Shown here piece by piece: positions 63,437 through 64,000 of a stretch of 64,000 nt of DNA. The notes below the pieces were generated by a model. That model was not told the origin of the DNA, did not search any database, and saw nothing but the letters and a program-made list of their open reading frames with translations. Within the stretch, counting starts at the first letter, position 1. Each line of letters starts with the position of its first letter. The DNA comes from Piscinibacter sp047602365 (lineage in GTDB: Bacteria; Pseudomonadota; Gammaproteobacteria; Burkholderiales; Burkholderiaceae_C), in assembly GCA_047602365.1 (NCBI GenBank), contig JASGHM010000001.1, forward strand, positions 682,001-746,000, in the 5' to 3' direction. The position numbers were made by a program, and so were the translations under genes.

Positions 63437-64000
63437 CAGAACGGCCCCTTCTCGAGCCAGCGCTCGATCTGCGGCCGGCGGTCGTTGCCCCAGAACGGCT
63501 CGCCGTCGACCACGAAGAACGGTGCACCGAACACGCCGGCGGCGATCGCGGCCTCGTTCTCGGCCTTCAGGCGCAGCTTCCAGGCCGGGTCGCTCCACAC
63601 CGCCTCGGCGGCGTCGGCGCCAATGCCGAAGTCTTCGGCGAGCTGGCGCAGCAAGGTGGCATTGCTGAGGTCGACACCGCGCGCGAAGTAGGCGCGGAAG
63701 CAATGCCGCGCCCATTGCCGTGCGCGTTCGGCATCGCCCTCGGCCAGCCACCAGAACAGGCGCGCGGCGTTCTGCGTCGGGATCGGGAAGGGGTCCGGGT
63801 TCTTCAGCGGCACGCCGGCGAAACGTGCCGAGCGTTCGAAGTCGTGCAGCGAGTACTCGCGCTTGATCGGGTACGACACCGGACTCTTCAGTTCGGCGGC
63901 CAGGAAGGTGGCGCCGAGCAGGATGGCTTTCCAGTTGACCGTGCGGCCGTGGCGCGCGGCCAGTGCGGCTATCCATTCGGAGGCGATGTAGGAGTACGGC
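63436..64000 (-). CDS. DsbA-family 2-hydroxychromene-2-carboxylate isomerase-like protein (5' end outside window)
   Basis: The reading frame is open to the window edge; 188 residues are visible. SYIASEWIAALAARHG near the edge matches the family segment after the active-site serine. AAGVFGAPFFVVDGEPFWGNDR near the C-terminus contains the cis-proline and the GNDR motif common in these isomerases. It is the second such protein in the window (the other is 53839-54480) but is a separate branch. It is coupled by TGATG to the DinB gene. Only about ten residues at the N-terminus should be missing. Confidence 0.85.
   Translation of the reverse strand, partial: PYSYIASEWIAALAARHGRTVNWKAILLGATFLAAELKSPVSYPIKREYSLHDFERSARFAGVPLKNPDPFPIPTQNAARLFWWLAEGDAERARQWARHCFRAYFARGVDLSNATLLRQLAEDFGIGADAAEAVWSDPAWKLRLKAENEAAIAAGVFGAPFFVVDGEPFWGNDRRPQIERWLEKGPF

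Overview
The window reads as one contiguous chromosomal segment of a high-G+C betaproteobacterium. The mix of genes points to Burkholderiales of the Rubrivivax/Leptothrix/Methylibium type: TctC-type ('Bug') and TRAP solute receptors, a 3-hydroxybutyrate oligomer hydrolase, malonate and leucine catabolism, and an actP/yjcH acetate locus with a symporter-type sensor kinase. This placement is inferred from gene content, not from a marker gene. I saw no rRNA, tRNA, insertion sequence, phage or CRISPR array. Genes are tightly packed and many neighbours overlap as ATGA, GTGA or TGATG.

Layout. 1-1737: end of a U32 peptidase-like (RlhA-type) gene. 2167-3798: exported PQQ-type beta-propeller. 3823-12339: LysR regulator divergent from an operon of SDR, TRAP transporter DctPQM, a split transketolase pair and a full-length transketolase. 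12349-16853: hydrolase, glycosyltransferase, MarR and AraC regulators, second hydrolase. 16954-23971: ABC transporter of the Liv type (livKGFHM) translationally coupled to a lipoprotein 3-hydroxybutyrate oligomer hydrolase. 24066-26512: lytic transglycosylase and sigma-54 activator. 26692-32256: malonate operon (matR, matA, tctC-like receptor, enoyl-CoA hydratase, matB, small CWC protein). 32248-38662: TonB-dependent receptor coupled to a TPR hybrid sensor kinase. 38748-41059: gspA/gspB-like pair. 41146-43039: MHS-type permease and a small membrane protein. 43413-44696: two exported proteins of unknown role. 44718-53685: acetate locus yjcH-actP, DUF294/CBS protein, small membrane protein, symporter-kinase, single-domain response regulator, and a membrane sensor fused to a DnaQ-like exonuclease. 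53839-56082: four-gene coupled cassette including HMG-CoA lyase. 56615-62804: leucine (liu/mcc) cluster behind a perfect 24-bp palindrome. 62873-64000: DinB-like gene and a DsbA-family gene cut by the window edge.

The most interesting signal is a pair of nearly identical 59-bp direct-repeat arrays (43107-43165 and 53749-53807). They share the pattern CTGAC-N6-CTGAC-N6-CCAAC-N5-CTGAC-N6-CTGAA-N6-CTGAC and lie 64-68 bp upstream of two permease operons, the MHS transporter and yjcH-actP. They look like a shared multi-site operator, possibly the missing link between the symporter-kinase system and its targets.

A caution: six otherwise well-conserved genes carry frameshifts, and each of the nine or ten breaks is a +1 insertion. 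This uniform sign suggests consensus sequencing error rather than gene decay, so I describe these genes as whole units.
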